64,000 nt of DNA. Source: Hydractinia symbiolongicarpus. Taxonomy: Eukaryota; Cnidaria; Hydrozoa; Anthoathecata; Hydractiniidae. The stretch spans positions 1,860,001 to 1,924,000 of the forward strand of contig NC_079881.1 in assembly GCF_029227915.1 (NCBI RefSeq), read 5' to 3'. The position numbers and the translations under genes are program-made. How positions within the stretch are numbered: position 1 is the first letter of the stretch; the number at the start of each line of letters is the position of its first letter. This document shows, in pieces, positions 26,931 through 40,356 of the stretch. The notes under the pieces were generated by a model. That model was not told where the DNA came from. It saw only the letters and a list, made by a program, of their open reading frames with translations, and searched no databases.

Positions 26931-28412
26931 ATTTCCCGTAAATCCCGGGCTTGGCCCGTATAGTCGGATGTATACAAAGAAAGTATCCAGGGAGTAAACT
27001 CATTTCCAAAACGATTTTTTAAATTATATTTTCACCACTAAAACGCATGAGACTTGTAGTTTTCAAAAATGTTTTCATTTTTGATGAGACGCTGAATAAA
27101 AGAAGTTTAATGGCTGGCAAACGAAAACCTGCGATTTCCCGTAAATCCCGGACTCGGCCCGTATAGTCAAAAGTATACAAAGAAAGTACCCAGAGAGTAA
27201 ACTCATTTCCCGAACGATTTTTTAAATTATTATTTCACCACTAAAGCCCAAGAGACTTGTAGTTTTCAGAAATGTTTTCATTTTTGATGAGACGCTTAAT
27301 GAAAGTGGTTTAATCGCCGGCAAACGAAAACCCGCGATTTCCCGTAAATCCCGGGCTTGGCCCGTATAGTCGAATGTATACAAAGAAAGTATCCAGGGAG
27401 TAAACTCATTTCCAAAACGATTTTTTAAATTATATTTTCACCACTAAAACGCATGAGACTTGTATTTTTCAAAAATGTTTTCATTTTTGATGAGACGCTG
27501 AATAAAAGAAGTTTAATGGCTGGCAAACGAAAACCTGCGATTTCCCGTAAATCCCGGACTCGGCCCGTATAGTCAAAAGTATACAAAGAAAGCACCCAGG
27601 GAGTAAACTCATTTCCCGAACGATTTTTTAAATTATTATTTCACCACTAAAGCCCATGAGACTTGTAGTTTTTAAAAATGTTTTCATTTTTGATGAGACG
27701 CTGAATAAAAGAAGTTTAACCGTTGGCAAACGAAAACCCGCGATTACCCGTAAATCCCGGGTTAGGCTCGTATAGTCGAATGTATACAAAGAAAGTACCC
27801 TGTGAGTAAACTCACTTCCCGAACGATTTTTTAATATATTTTTTCACCACTAAAACGCATGAGACCTGTAGTTTTCAGAAATGTTTTCATTTTTGATGAG
27901 ACGCTTAATGAAAGTGGTTTAATCGCCGGCAAACGAAAACCCGCGATTACCCGTAAATCCCGGGCTTGGCCCGTATAGTCGAATGTATACAAAGAAAGTA
28001 CCCTGTGAGTAAGCTCATTTCCAAAACGATTTTTTAAAGTATCTTTTCACCACTAAACCGCATGAGACTTGTAGTTTTCAAAAATGTTTTCATTTTTGAT
28101 GAGACGCTGAATAAAAGAAGTTTAATCGCCGGCAAACGAAAACCCGCCATTTCCCGTAAACCCCGGATTCGGCCCGTATAGTCAAAAGTATACAAAGAAA
28201 GTACCCTCTGAGTAAACTCATTTCCAAAAAGATTTTTTAAATTATTTTTTCACCACTAAAACGCATGAGACTTGTAGTTTTCAAAAATGTTTTCATTTTT
28301 GATGAGACGCTTAATAAAAGAAGTTTAATCGCCGGCAAACGAAAACCTGCGATTTCCCGTAAATCCCGGACTCGGCCCGTATAGTCAAAAGTATACAAAG
28401 AAAGTACCCAGG

Positions 28413-31400
28413 GAGTAAACTCATTTTCCGAACGATTTTTTAAAATATTATTTCACCACTAAAGCCCATGAGACTTGTAGTTTTTAAAAATGTTTTAATT
28501 TTTGATGAGACGCTGAATAAAAGAAGTTTAATCGCCGGCAAACGAAAACCCGCGTCTTCCCGTAAATCCCGGACTCGGCCCGTATAGTCAAAAGTGTACA
28601 AAGAAAGTACCCAGGTAGTAAACTCATTTCCCGAACGATTTTTTAAATTATTTTTTCACCACTAAAACGCATGAGACTTGTAGTTTTCAGAAATGTTTTC
28701 ATTTTTGATGAGACGCTTAATGAAAGTGGTTTAATCGCCGGCAAACGAAAACCCGCGATTTCCCGTAAATCCCGGGCTTGGCCCGTATAGTCGAATGTAT
28801 ACAAAGAAAGTACCCAGGGAGTAAACTCATTTCCCGAACGATTTTTTAAATTATTATTTCACCACTAAGGCCCATGAGACTTGTAGTTTTTAAAAATGTT
28901 TTCATTTTTGATGAGACGCTAAATAAAAGAAGTTTAATCGCCGGCAAACGAAAACCCGCGACTTCCCGTAAATCCCGGACTCGGCCCGTATAGTCAAAAG
29001 TGTACAAAGAAAGTACCCAGGGAGTAAACTCATTTCCCGAACGATTTTTTAAATTGTTTTTTCACCATTAAAACGCATGAGACTTTTAGTTTTCAGAAAT
29101 GTTTTCATTTTTGATGAGACGCTTAATGAAAGTGGTTTAATCGCCGGCAAACGAAAACCCGCGATTACCCGTAAATCCCGGGCTTGGCCCGTATAGTCGA
29201 ATGTATACAAAGAAAGTACCCTGTGAGTAAACTCATTTCCAAAACGATTTTTTAAATTATCTTTTCACCACTAAAGCCCATGAGACTTGTAGTTTTCAAA
29301 AATGTTTTCATTTTTGATGAGACGCTGAATAAAGAAGTTTAATCGCCGGCAAACGAAAACCCGCCATTTCCCGTAAACCCCGGACTCGGCCCGTATAGTC
29401 AAAAGTATACAAAGAAAGTACCCTGTGAGTAAACTCATTTCCAAAACGATTTTTTAAATTCTTTTTTCACCACTAAAACGCATGAGACTTGTAGTTTTCA
29501 AAAATGTTTTCATTTTTGATGAGACGCTGAATAAAAGAAGTTTAATCGCCGGCAAACGAAAACCTGCGATTTCCCGTAAATCCCGGACTCGCCCCGTATA
29601 GTCAAAAGTATACAAAGAAAGTACCCAGGGAGTAAACTCATTTTCCGAACGACTTTTTAAAATATTATTTCAACACTAAAGCCCATGAGACTTGTAGTTT
29701 TTAAAAATGTTTTCATTTTTGATGAGACGCTGAATAAAAGAAGTTTAATCGCCGGCAAACGAAAACCCGCGACTTCCCGTAAATCCCGGACTCGGCCCGT
29801 ATAGTCAAAAGTGTACAAAAAAAGTACCCAGGGAGTAAACTCATTTCCCGAACGATTTTTTAAATTATTTTTTCACCACTAAAACGCATGAGACTTGTAG
29901 TTTTCAGAAATGTTTTCATTTTTGATGAGACGCTTAATGAAAGTGGTTTAATCGCCGGCAAACGAAAACCCGCGATTTCCCGTAAATCCCGGGCTTGGCC
30001 CGTATAGTCGAATGTATACAAAGAAAGTATACAGGAAGTAAACTCATTTCCAAAACGATTTTTTAAATTATATTTTCACCACTAAAACGCATGAGACTTG
30101 TAGTTTTCAAAAATGTTTTCATTTTTGATGAGACGCTGAATAAAAGAAGTTTAATGGCTGGCAAACGAAAAACTGCGATTTCCCGTAAATCCCGGACTCA
30201 GCCCGTATAGTCAAAAGTATACAAAGAAAGTACCCAGGGAGTAAACTCATTTCCCGAACGATTTTTTAAATTATTATTTCACCACTAAAGCCCATGAGAC
30301 TTGTAGTTTTTAAAAATGTTTTCATTTTTGATGAGACGCTGAATAAAAGAAGTTTAATCGCCGGCAAACGAAAACCCGCGATTGCCCGTAAATCCCGGGC
30401 TTGGCCCGTATAGTCAAAAGTATACAAAGAAAGTACCCAGGGAGTAAACTCATTTCCCGAACGATTTTTTAATGTATTTTTTCACCACTAAAACGCATGA
30501 GACCTGTAGTTTTCAGAAATGTTTTCATTTTTGATGAGACGCTTAATGAAAGTGGTTTAATCGCCGGCAAACGAAAACCCGCGATTACCAGTAAATCCCG
30601 GGCTTGGCCCGTATAGTCGAATGTATACAAAGAAAGTACCCTGTGAGTAAGCTCATTTCCAAAACGATTTTTTAAAGTATCTTTTCACCACTAAAACGCA
30701 TGAGACTTGTAGTTTTCAAAAATGTTTTCATTTTTGATGAGACGCTGAATAAAAGAAGTTTAATCGCCGGCAAACGAAAACCTGCGATTTCCCGTAAATC
30801 CCGGGCTTGGCCCGTATAGTCAAAAGTATACAAAGAAAGTACCCAGGGAGTAAACTCATTTCCCGAACGATTTTTTAATGTATTTTTTCACCACTAAAAC
30901 GCATGAGACCTGTAGTTTTCAGAAATGTTTTCATTTTTGATGAGACGCTTAATGAAAGTGGTTTAATCGCCGGCAAACGAAAACCCGCGATTACCAGTAA
31001 ATCCCGGGCTTGGCCCGTATAGTCGAATGTATACAAAGAAAGTACCCTGTGAGTAAGCTCATTTCCAAAACGATTTTTTAAAGTATCTTTTCACCACTAA
31101 AACGCATGAGACTTGTAGTTTTCAAAAATGTTTTCATTTTTGATGAGACGCTGAATAAAAGAAGTTTAATCGCCGGCAAACGAAAACCTGCGATTTCCCG
31201 TAAATCCCGGACTCGGCCCGTATAGTCAAAAGTATACAAAGAAAGTACCCAGGGAGTAAACTCATTTTCCGAACGATTTTTTAAAATATTATTTCACCAC
31301 TAAAACGCATGAGACTTGTAGTTTTTAAAAATGTTTTAATTTTTGATGAGACGCTGAATAAAAGAAGTTTAATCGCCGGCAAACGAAAACCCGCGTCTTC

Positions 31401-33079
31401 CCGTAAGTCCCGGACTCGGCCCGTATAGTCAAAAGTGTACAAAGAAAGTACCCAGGGAGTAAACTCATTTCCCGAACGATTTTTTAAATTATTTTTTCAC
31501 CACTAAAACGCATGAGACTTGTAGTTTTCAGAAATGTTTTCATTTTTGATGAGACGCTTAATGAAAGTGGTTTAATCGCCGGCAAACGAAAACCCGCGAT
31601 TTCCCGTAAATCCCGGGCTTGGCCCGTATAGTCGAATGTATACAAAGAAAGTACCCAGGGAGTAAACTCATTTCCCGAACGATTTTTTAAATTATTATTT
31701 CACCACTAAAGCCCATGAGACTTGTAGTTTTTAAAAATGTTTTCATTTTTGATGAGACGCTAAATAAAAGAAGTTTAATCGCCGGCAAACGAAAACCCGC
31801 GACTTCGCGTAAATCCCGGACTCGGCCCGTATAGTCAAAAGTGTACAAAGAAAGTACCCAGGGAGTAAACTCATTTCCCGAACGATTTTTTGAATTGTTT
31901 TTTCACTATTAAAACGCATGAGACTTTTAGTTTTCAGAAAGGTTTTCATTTTTGATGAGACGCTTAATGAAAGTGGTTTAATCGCCGGCAAACGAAAACC
32001 CGCGATTACCCGTAAATCCCGGGCTTGGCCCGTATATTCGAATGTATACAAAGAAAGTACCCTGTGAGTAAACTCATTTCCAAAATGATTTTTTAAATTA
32101 TCTTTTCACCACTAAAGCCCATGAGACTTGTAGATTTCAAAAATGTTTTCATTTTTGATGAGACGCTGAATAAAGAAGTTTAATCGCCGGCAAACGAAAA
32201 CCCGCCATTTCCCGTAAACCCCGGACTCGGCCCGCATAGTCAAAAGTATACAAAGAAAGTACCCTGTGAGTAAACTCATTTCCAAAACGATTTTTTAAAT
32301 TCTTTTTTCACCACTAAAACGCATGAGACTTGTAGTTTTCAAAAATGTTTTCATTTTTGATGAGACGCTGAATAAAAGAAGTTTAATCGCCGGCAAACGA
32401 AAACCTGCGATTTCCCGTAAATCCCGGACTCGCCCCGTATAGTCAAAAGTATACAAAGAAAGTACCCAGGGAGTAAACTCATTTTCCGAACGACTTTTTA
32501 AAATATTATTTCACCACTAAAGCCCATGAGACTTGTAGTTTTTAAAAATGTTTTCATTTTTGATGAGACGCTTAATAAAAGAAGTTTAATCGCCGGCAAA
32601 CGAAAACCTGCGACTTCCCGTAAATCCCGGACTCGGCCCGTATAGTCAAAAGTGTACAAAGAAAGTACCCAGGGAGTAAACTCATTTCCCGAACGATTTT
32701 TTAAATTATTTTTTCACCACTAAAACGCATGAGACTTGTAGTTTTCAGAAATGTTTTCATTTTTGATGAGACGCTTAATGAAAGTGGTTTAATCGCCGGC
32801 AAACGAAAACCCGCGATTTCCCGTAAATCCCGGGCTTGGCCCGTATAGTCGAATGTATACAAAGAAAGTATACAGGGAGTAAACTCATTTCCAAAACGAT
32901 TTTTTAAATTATATTTTCACCACTAAAACGCATGAGACTTGTAGTTTTCAAAAATGTTTTCATTTTTGATGAGACGCTGAATAAAAGAAGTTTAAGGGCT
33001 GGCAAACAAAAACCTGCGATTTCCCGTAAATCCCGGACTCGGCCCGTATAGTCAAAAGTATACAAGGAAAGTACCCAGG
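28413..33079. repeat. Block duplication at 2841-bp spacing (14 monomers)
   Basis: The segment 28413-30238 recurs at 31254-33079. Anchors at exactly 2841 bp are GCGTCTTCCC (28552 and 31393), the 1-bp loss GAATAAAGAAG (29331 and 32172), AAATTCTTTTTTC (29461 and 32302), GACTCGCCCCG (29591 and 32432) and CGACTTTTTAAAATATT. The spacing is one base short of 14 monomers because each copy contains the same 1-bp deletion, so that deletion predates the duplication. TATACAGG(A/G)AG near the right end is also shared. Confidence 0.85.
30440..31253. repeat. 406-bp two-monomer duplication
   Basis: GATTACCAGTAAATCCCGGG occurs at 30585 and 30991, 406 bp apart, each within the same D-E-like pair (TTTAATGTATTTTTTC, GACCTGTAG, then GAGTAAGCTC and AAAGTATCTTTTC). 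The same D variant recurs at 33223 and 34644. It fills the gap between the two shared parts of the 2841-bp block and explains why that period is 14 monomers and not 12. Confidence 0.75.
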
Positions 33080-35506
33080 GAGTAAACTCATTTCCCGAAC
33101 GATTTTTTAATATATTTTTTCACCACTAAAACGCATGAGACCTGTAGTTTTCAGAAATGTTTTCATTTTTGATGAGACGCTTAATGAAAGTGGTTTAATC
33201 GCCGGCAAACGAAAACCCGCGATTACCAGTAAATCCCGGGCTTGGCCCGTATAGTCGAATGTATACAAAGAAAGTACCCTGTGAGTAAGCTCATTTCCAA
33301 AACGATTTTTTAAAGTATCTTTTCACCACTAAAACGCATGAGACTTGTAGTTTTCAAAAATGTTTTCATTTTTGATGAGACGCTGAATAAAAGAAGTTTA
33401 ATCGCCGGCAAACGAAAACCCGCCATTTCCCGTAAACCCCGGACTCGGCCCGTATAGTCAAAAGTATACAAAGAAAGTACCCTGTGAGTAAACTCATTTC
33501 CAAAACGATTTTTTAAATTATTTTTTCACCACTAAAACGCATGAGACTTGTAGTTTTCAAAAATGTTTTCATTTTTGATGAGACGCTGAATAAAAGAAGT
33601 TTAATCGCCGGCAAACGAAAACCTGCGATTTCCCGTAAATCCCGGACTCGGCCTGTATAGTCAAAAGTATACAAAGAAAGTACCCAGGGAGTAAACTCAT
33701 TTTCCAAACGATTTTTTAAAATATTATTTCACCACTAAAGCCCATGACACTTGTAGTTTTTAAAAATGTTTTCATTTTTGATGAAACGCTGAATAAAAGA
33801 AGTTTAATCGCCGGCAAACGAAAACCCGCGACTTCCCGTAAATCCCGGACTCGGCCCGTATAGTCAAAAGTGTACAAAGAAAGTACCCAGGGAGTAAAAT
33901 CATTTCCCGAACGATTTTTTAAATTATTTTTTCACCACTAAAACGCATGAGACTTGTAGTTTTCAGAAATGTTTTCATTTTTGATGAGACGCTTAATGAA
34001 AGTGGTTTAATCGCCGGCAAACGAAAACCCGCGATTTCCCGTAAATCCCGGGCTTGGCCCGTATAGTCGAATGTATACAAAGAAAGTATACAGGGAGTAA
34101 ACTCATTTCCAAAACGATTTTTTAAATTATATTTTCACCACTAAAACGCATGAGACTTGTGGTTTTCAAAAATGTTTTCATTTTTGATGAGACGCTGAAT
34201 AAAAGAAGTTTAATGGCTGGGAAACGAAAACCTGCGATTTCCCGTAAATCCCGGACTCGGCCCGTATAGTCAAAAGTATACAAAGAAAGTACCCAGGGAG
34301 TAAACTCATTTCCCGAACGATTTTTTAAATTATTATTTCACCACTAAAGCCCATGAGACTTGTAGTTTTTAAAAATGTTTTCATTTTTGATGAGACGCTG
34401 AATAAAAGAAGTTTAATCGCCGGCAAACGAAAACCCGCGATTGCCCGTAAATCCCGGGCTTGGCCCGTATAGTCAAAAGTATACAAAGAAAGTACCCAGG
34501 GAGTAAACTCATTTCCCGAACGATTTTTTAATATATTTTTTCACCACTAAAACGCATGAGACCTGTAGTTTTCAGAAATGTTTTCATTTTTGATGAGACG
34601 CTTAATGAAAGTGGTTTAATCGCCGGCAAACGAAAACCCGCGATTACCAGTAAATCCCGGGCTTGGCCCGTATAGTCGAATGTATACAAAGAAAGTACCC
34701 TGTGAGTAAGCTCATTTCCAAAACGATTTTTTAAAGTATCTTTTCACCACTAAAACGCATGAGACTTGTAGTTTTCAAAAATGTTTTCATTTTTGATGAG
34801 ACGCTGAATAAAAGAAGTTTAATCGCCGGCAAACGAAAACCCGCCATTTCCCGTAAACCCCGGACTCGGCCCGTATAGTCAAAAGTATACAAAGAAAGTA
34901 CCCTGTGAGTAAACTCATTTCCAAAACGATTTTTTAAATTATTTTTTCACCACTAAAACGCATGAGACTTGTAGTTTTCAAAAATGTTTTCATTTTTGAT
35001 GAGACGCTGAATAAAAGAAGTTTAATCGCCGGCAAACGAAAACCTGCGATTTCCCGTAAATCCCGGACTCGGCCCGTATAGTCAAAAGTATACAAAGAAA
35101 GTACCCAGGGAGTAAACTCATTTTCCGAACGATTTTTTAAAATATTATTTCACCACTAAAGCCCATGACACTTGTAGTTTTTAAAAATGTTTTCATTTTT
35201 GATGAGACGCTGAATAAAAGAAGTTTAATCGCCGGCAAACGAAAACCCGCGACTTCCCGTAAATCCCGGACTCGGCCCGTATAGTCAAAAGTGTACAAAG
35301 AAAGTACCCAGGGAGTAAACTCATTTCCCGAACGATTTTTTAAATTATTTTTTCACCACTAAAACGCATGAGACTTGTAGTTTTCAGAAATGTTTTCATT
35401 TTTGATGAGACGCTTAATGAAAGTGGTTTAATCGCCGGCAAACGAAAACCCGCGATTTCCCGTAAATCCCGGGCTTGGCCCGTATAGTCGAATGTATACA
35501 AAGAAA
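33080..35506. repeat. Tandem duplication at 1421-bp spacing (7 monomers)
   Basis: About 33080-34085 recurs at 34501-35506. The GAGTAAAC landmarks at 33080 and 34501, GATTACCAG at 33223 and 34644, and CCCATGACACTTG at 33746 and 35167 are all 1421 bp apart. Seven monomers is again not a multiple of three. The second copy ends 10 bp before the 179-bp short monomer at 35516, so the copy boundary and the deletion almost coincide. Confidence 0.8.
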
Positions 35507-35515
35507 GTATCCAGG

Positions 35516-35694
35516 GTGTAAACTCATTTCCCGAACGATTTTTTAAATTATTTTTTCACCACTAAAACGCATGAGACTTGTAAATGAGACGCTGAATAAA
35601 AGAAGTTTAATCGCCGGCAAACGAAAACCCGTGACTTCCCGTAAATCCCGGACTCGGCCCGTATAGTCAAAAGTGTACAAAGAAAGTACCCAGG
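35516..35694. repeat. Short monomer (179 bp) with a 24-bp internal deletion
   Basis: After GAGACTTGTA the sequence passes straight to AATGAGACGCTG near 35582. The 24 bases that normally hold the dyad (AAAAATG-TTTT-CATTTTT) are gone, and the landmark-to-landmark distance is 179 in place of 203. The lost piece is the hairpin almost exactly, with ATGAG-like sequence on both sides. It is the only monomer I found without the dyad core, apart from the 41- and 77-bp remnants. Confidence 0.85.
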
Positions 35695-35849
35695 GAGTAA
35701 ACTCATTTCCCGAACGATTTTTTAAATTATTTTTTCACCACTAAAACGCATGAGACTTTTAGTTTTCAGAAATGTTTTCATTTTTGATGAGACGCTTAAT
35801 GAAAGTGGTTTAATCGCCGGCAAACGAAAACCCGCGATTTCGCGTAAAT

Positions 35850-38800
35850 CCCGGGCTTGGCCCGTATAGTCGAATGTATACAAAGAAAGTATCCAGGGAG
35901 TAAACTCATTTCCAAAACGATTTTTTAAATTATATTTTCACCACTAAAACGCATGAGACTTGTAGTTTTCAAAAATGTTTTCTTTTTTGATGAGACGCTG
36001 AATAAAAGAAGTTTAATGGCTGGCAAACGAAAACCTGCGATTTCCCGTAAATCCCGGACTCGGCCCGTATAGTCAAAAGTATACAAAGAAAGTACCCAGG
36101 GAGTAAACTAATTTCCCGAACGATTTTTTAAATTATTATTTCACCACTAAAGCCCATGAGACCTGTAGTTTTTAAAAATGTTTTCATTTTTGATGAGACG
36201 CTGAATAAAAGAAGTTTAATCGCCGGCAAACGAAAACCCGCGACTTCCCGTAAATCCCGGACTCGGCCCGTATAGTCAAAAGTATACAAAGAAAGGACCC
36301 AGGGAGTAAACTCATTTTCCGAACGATTTTTTAAAATATTATTTCACCACTAAAGCCCATGAGACTTGTAGTTTTCAAAAATGTTTTCATTTTTGATGAG
36401 ACGCTGAATAAAAGAAGTTTAATCGCCGGCAAACGAAAACCTGCGATTTCCCGTAAATCCCGGACTCGGCCCGTATAGTCAAAAGTATACAAAGAAAGTA
36501 CCCAGGGAGTAAACTCATTTTCCGAACGATTTTTTAAAATATTATTTCACCACTAAAGCCCATGAGACTTGTAATTTTTAAAAATGTTTTCATTTTTGAT
36601 GAGACGCTGAATAAAAGAAGTTTAATCGCCGGCAAACGAAAACCCGCGACTTCCCGTAAATCCCAGGCTCGGCCCGAATAGGCAAAAGTGTACAAAGAAA
36701 TTACCCAGGGAGTAAACTCATTTCCCGAACGATTTTTTAAATTATTTTTTCACCACTAAAACGCATGAGACTTGTAGTTTTCAGAAATGTTTTCATTTTT
36801 GATGAGACGCTTAATGAAAGTGGTTTAATCGCCGGCAAACGAAAACCCGCGATTTCCCGTAAATCCCGGGCTTGGCCCGTATAGTCGAATGTATACAAAG
36901 AAAGTATCCAGGGAGTAAACTCATTTCCAAAACGATTTTTTAAATTATATTTTCACCACTAAAACGCATGAGACTTGTAGTTTTCAAAAATGTTTTCATT
37001 TTTGATGAGACGCTGAATAAAAGAAGTTTAATGGCTGGCAAACGAAAACCTGCGATTTCCCGTAAATCCCGGACTCGGCCCGTATAGTCAAAAGTATACA
37101 AAGAAAGTACCCAGGGAGTAAACTCATTTCCCGAACGATTTTTTAAATTATTATTTCACCACTAAAGCCCATGAGACCTGTAGTTTTTAAAAATGTTTTC
37201 ATTTTTGATGAGACGCTGAATAAAAGAAGTTTAATCGCCGGCAAACGAAAACCCGCGACTTCCCGTAAATCCCGGACTCGGCCCGTATAGTCAAAAGTGT
37301 ACAAAGAAAGTACCCAGGGAGTAAACTCATTTCCCGAACGATTTTTTAATATATTTTTTCACCACTAAAGCCCATGAGACCTGTAGTTTTTAAAAATGTT
37401 TTCATTTTTGATGAGACGCTTAATGAAAGTGGTTTAATCGCCGGCAAACGAAAACCCGCGATTACCCGTAAATCCCGGGCTTGGCCCGTATAGTCGAATG
37501 TATACAAAGAAAGTACCCTGTGAGTAAACTCATTTCCCGAACGATTTTTTAATATATTTTTTCACCACCAAAACGCATGAGACCTGTAGTTTTCAGAAAT
37601 GTTTTCATTTTTGATGAGACGCTTAATGAAAGTGATTTAATCGCCGGCAAACGAAAACCCGCGATTACCCGTAAATCCCGGGCTTGGCCCGTATAGTCGA
37701 ATGTATACAAAGAAAGTACCCTGTGAGTAAGCTCATTTCCAAAACGATTTTTTAAAGTATCTTTTCACCACTAAAACGCATGAGACTTGTAGTTTTCAAA
37801 AATGTTTTCATTTTTGATGAGACGCTGAATAAAAGAAGTTTAATCGCCGGCAAACGAAAACCCGCCATTTCCCGTAAACCCCGGACTCGGCCCGTATAGT
37901 CAAAAGTATACAAAGAAAGTACCCTGTGAGTAAACTCATTTCCAAAACGATTTTTTAAATTATTTTTTCACCACTAAAACGCATGAGACTTGTAGTTTTC
38001 AAAAATGTTTTCATTTTTGATGAGACGCTGAATAAAAGAAGTTTAATCGCCGGCAAACGAAAACCCGCCATTTCCCGTAAACCCCGGACTCGGCCCGTAT
38101 AGTCAAAAGTATACAAAGAAAGTACCCTGTGAGTAAACTCATTTCCAAAACGATTTTTTAAATTATTTTTTCACCACTAAAACGCATGAGACTTGTAGTT
38201 TTCAAAAATGTTTTCATTTTTGATGAGACGCTTAATGAAAGTGGTTTAATCGCCGGCAAACGAAAACCCGCGATTTCCCGTAAATCCCGGGCTTGGCCCG
38301 TATAGTCGAATGTATACAAAGAAAGTATCCAGGGAGTAAACTCATTTCCAAAACGATTTTTTAAATTATATTTTCACCACTAAAACGCATGAGACTTGTA
38401 GTTTTCAAAAATGTTTTCTTTTTTGATGAGACGCTGAATAAAAGAAGTTTAATGGCTGGCAAACGAAAACCTGCGATTTCCCGTAAATCCCGGACTCGGC
38501 CCGTATAGTCAAAAGTATACAAAGAAAGTACCCAGGGAGTAAACTAATTTCCCGAACGATTTTTTAAATTATTATTTCACCACTAAAGCCCATGAGACCT
38601 GTAGTTTTTAAAAATGTTTTCATTTTTGATGAGACGCTGAATAAAAGAAGTTTAATCGCCGGCAAACGAAAACCCGCGACTTCCCGTAAATCCCGGACTC
38701 GGCCCGTATAGTCAAAAGTATACAAAGAAAGGACCCAGGGAGTAAACTCATTTTCCGAACGATTTTTTAAAATATTATTTCACCACTAAAGCCCATGAGA

Positions 38801-40356
38801 CTTGTAGTTTTCAAAAATGTTTTCATTTTTGATGAGACGCTGAATAAAAGAAGTTTAATCGCCGGCAAACGAAAACCTGCGATTTCCCGTAAATCCCGGA
38901 CTCGGCCCGTATAGTCAAAAGTATACAAAGAAAGTACCCAGGGAGTAAACTCATTTTCCGAACGATTTTTTAAAATATTATTTCACCACTAAAGCCCATG
39001 AGACTTGTAATTTTTAAAAATGTTTTCATTTTTGATGAGACGCTGAATAAAAGAAGTTTAATCGCCGGCAAACGAAAACCCGCGACTTCCCGTAAATCCC
39101 AGGCTCGGCCCGTATAGGCAAAAGTGTACAAAGAAAGTACCCAGGGAGTAAACTCATTTCCCGAACGATTTTTTAAATTATTTTTTCACCACTAAAACGC
39201 ATGAGACTTGTAGTTTTCAGAAATGTTTTCATTTTTGATGAGACGCTTAATGAAAGTGGTTTAATCGCCGGCAAACGAAAACCCGCGATTTCCCGTAAAT
39301 CCCGGGCTTGGCCCGTATAGTCGAATGTATACAAAGAAAGTATCCAGGGAGTAAACTCATTTCCAAAACGATTTTTTAAATTATATTTTCACCACTAAAA
39401 CGCATGAGACTTGTAGTTTTCAAAAATGTTTTCATTTTTGATGAGACGCTGAATAAAAGAAGTTTAATGGCTGGCAAACGAAAACCTGCGATTTCCCGTA
39501 AATCCCGGACTCGGCCCGTATAGTCAAAAGTATACAAAGAAAGTACCCAGGGAGTAAACTCATTTCCCGAACGATTTTTTAAATTATTATTTCACCACTA
39601 TAGCCCATGAGACCTGTAGTTTTTAAAAATGTTTTCATTTTTGATGAGACGCTGAATAAAAGAAGTTTAATCGCCGGCAAACGAAAACCCGCGACTTCCC
39701 GTAAATCCCAGACTCGGCCCGTATAGTCAAAAGTGTACAAAGAAAGTACCCAGGGAGTAAACTCATTTCCCGAACGATTTTTTAATATATTTTTTCACCA
39801 CTAAAGCCCATGAGACCTGTAGTTTTTAAAAATGTTTTCATTTTTGATGAGACGCTTAATGAAAGTGGTTTAATCGCCGGCAAACGAAAACCCGCGATTA
39901 CCCGTAAATCCCGGGCTTGGCCCGTATAGTCGAATGTATACAAAGAAAGTACCCTGTGAGTAAACTCATTTCCCGAACGATTTTTTAATATATTTTTTCA
40001 CCACCAAAACGCATGAGACCTGTAGTTTTCAGAAATGTTTTCATTTTTGATGAGACGCTTAATGAAAGTGATTTAATCGCCGGCAAACGAAAACCCGCGA
40101 TTACCCGTAAATCCCGGGCTTGGCCCGTATAGTCGAATGTATACAAAGAAAGTACCCTGTGAGTAAGCTCATTTCCAAAACGATTTTTTAAAGTATCTTT
40201 TCACCACTAAAACGCATGAGACTTGTAGTTTTCAAAAATGTTTTCATTTTTGATGAGACGCTGAATAAAAGAAGTTTAATCGCCGGCAAACGAAAACCCG
40301 CCATTTCCCGTAAACCCCGGACTCGGCCCGTATAGTCAAAAGTATACAAAGAAAGT
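35850..40356. repeat. Tandem duplication of a 2436-bp (12-monomer) HOR unit
   Basis: About 2.1 kb (roughly 35850-37920) recurs at 38286-40356. Exact 2436-bp anchors are TGTTTTCTTTTTTGATG (C at 35982 and 38418), GAAAGGACCCAGG (36295 and 38731), CCCAGGCTCGG with ATAGGCAAAAG, and CACCACCAAAACGC (37565 and 40001). I noticed only a few differences, such as CCGAATAGG and AAATTACCC in copy 1 and CTATAGCCC in copy 2, so identity looks very high. Twelve monomers equal four trimers, so this HOR is in register. Confidence 0.87.
37725..38130. repeat. Two consecutive type E monomers
   Basis: Monomers 37725-37927 and 37928-38130 both have the CCCGCCATTTCCC, TAAACCCCGG and TACCCTGTGAG pattern of type E, so the usual D-E-F order is broken by one extra E. 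This is a single-monomer out-of-register insertion, the simplest product of unequal crossing-over. It lies just before the second copy of the 2436-bp block begins, so it marks the register slip between the copies. Confidence 0.75.
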
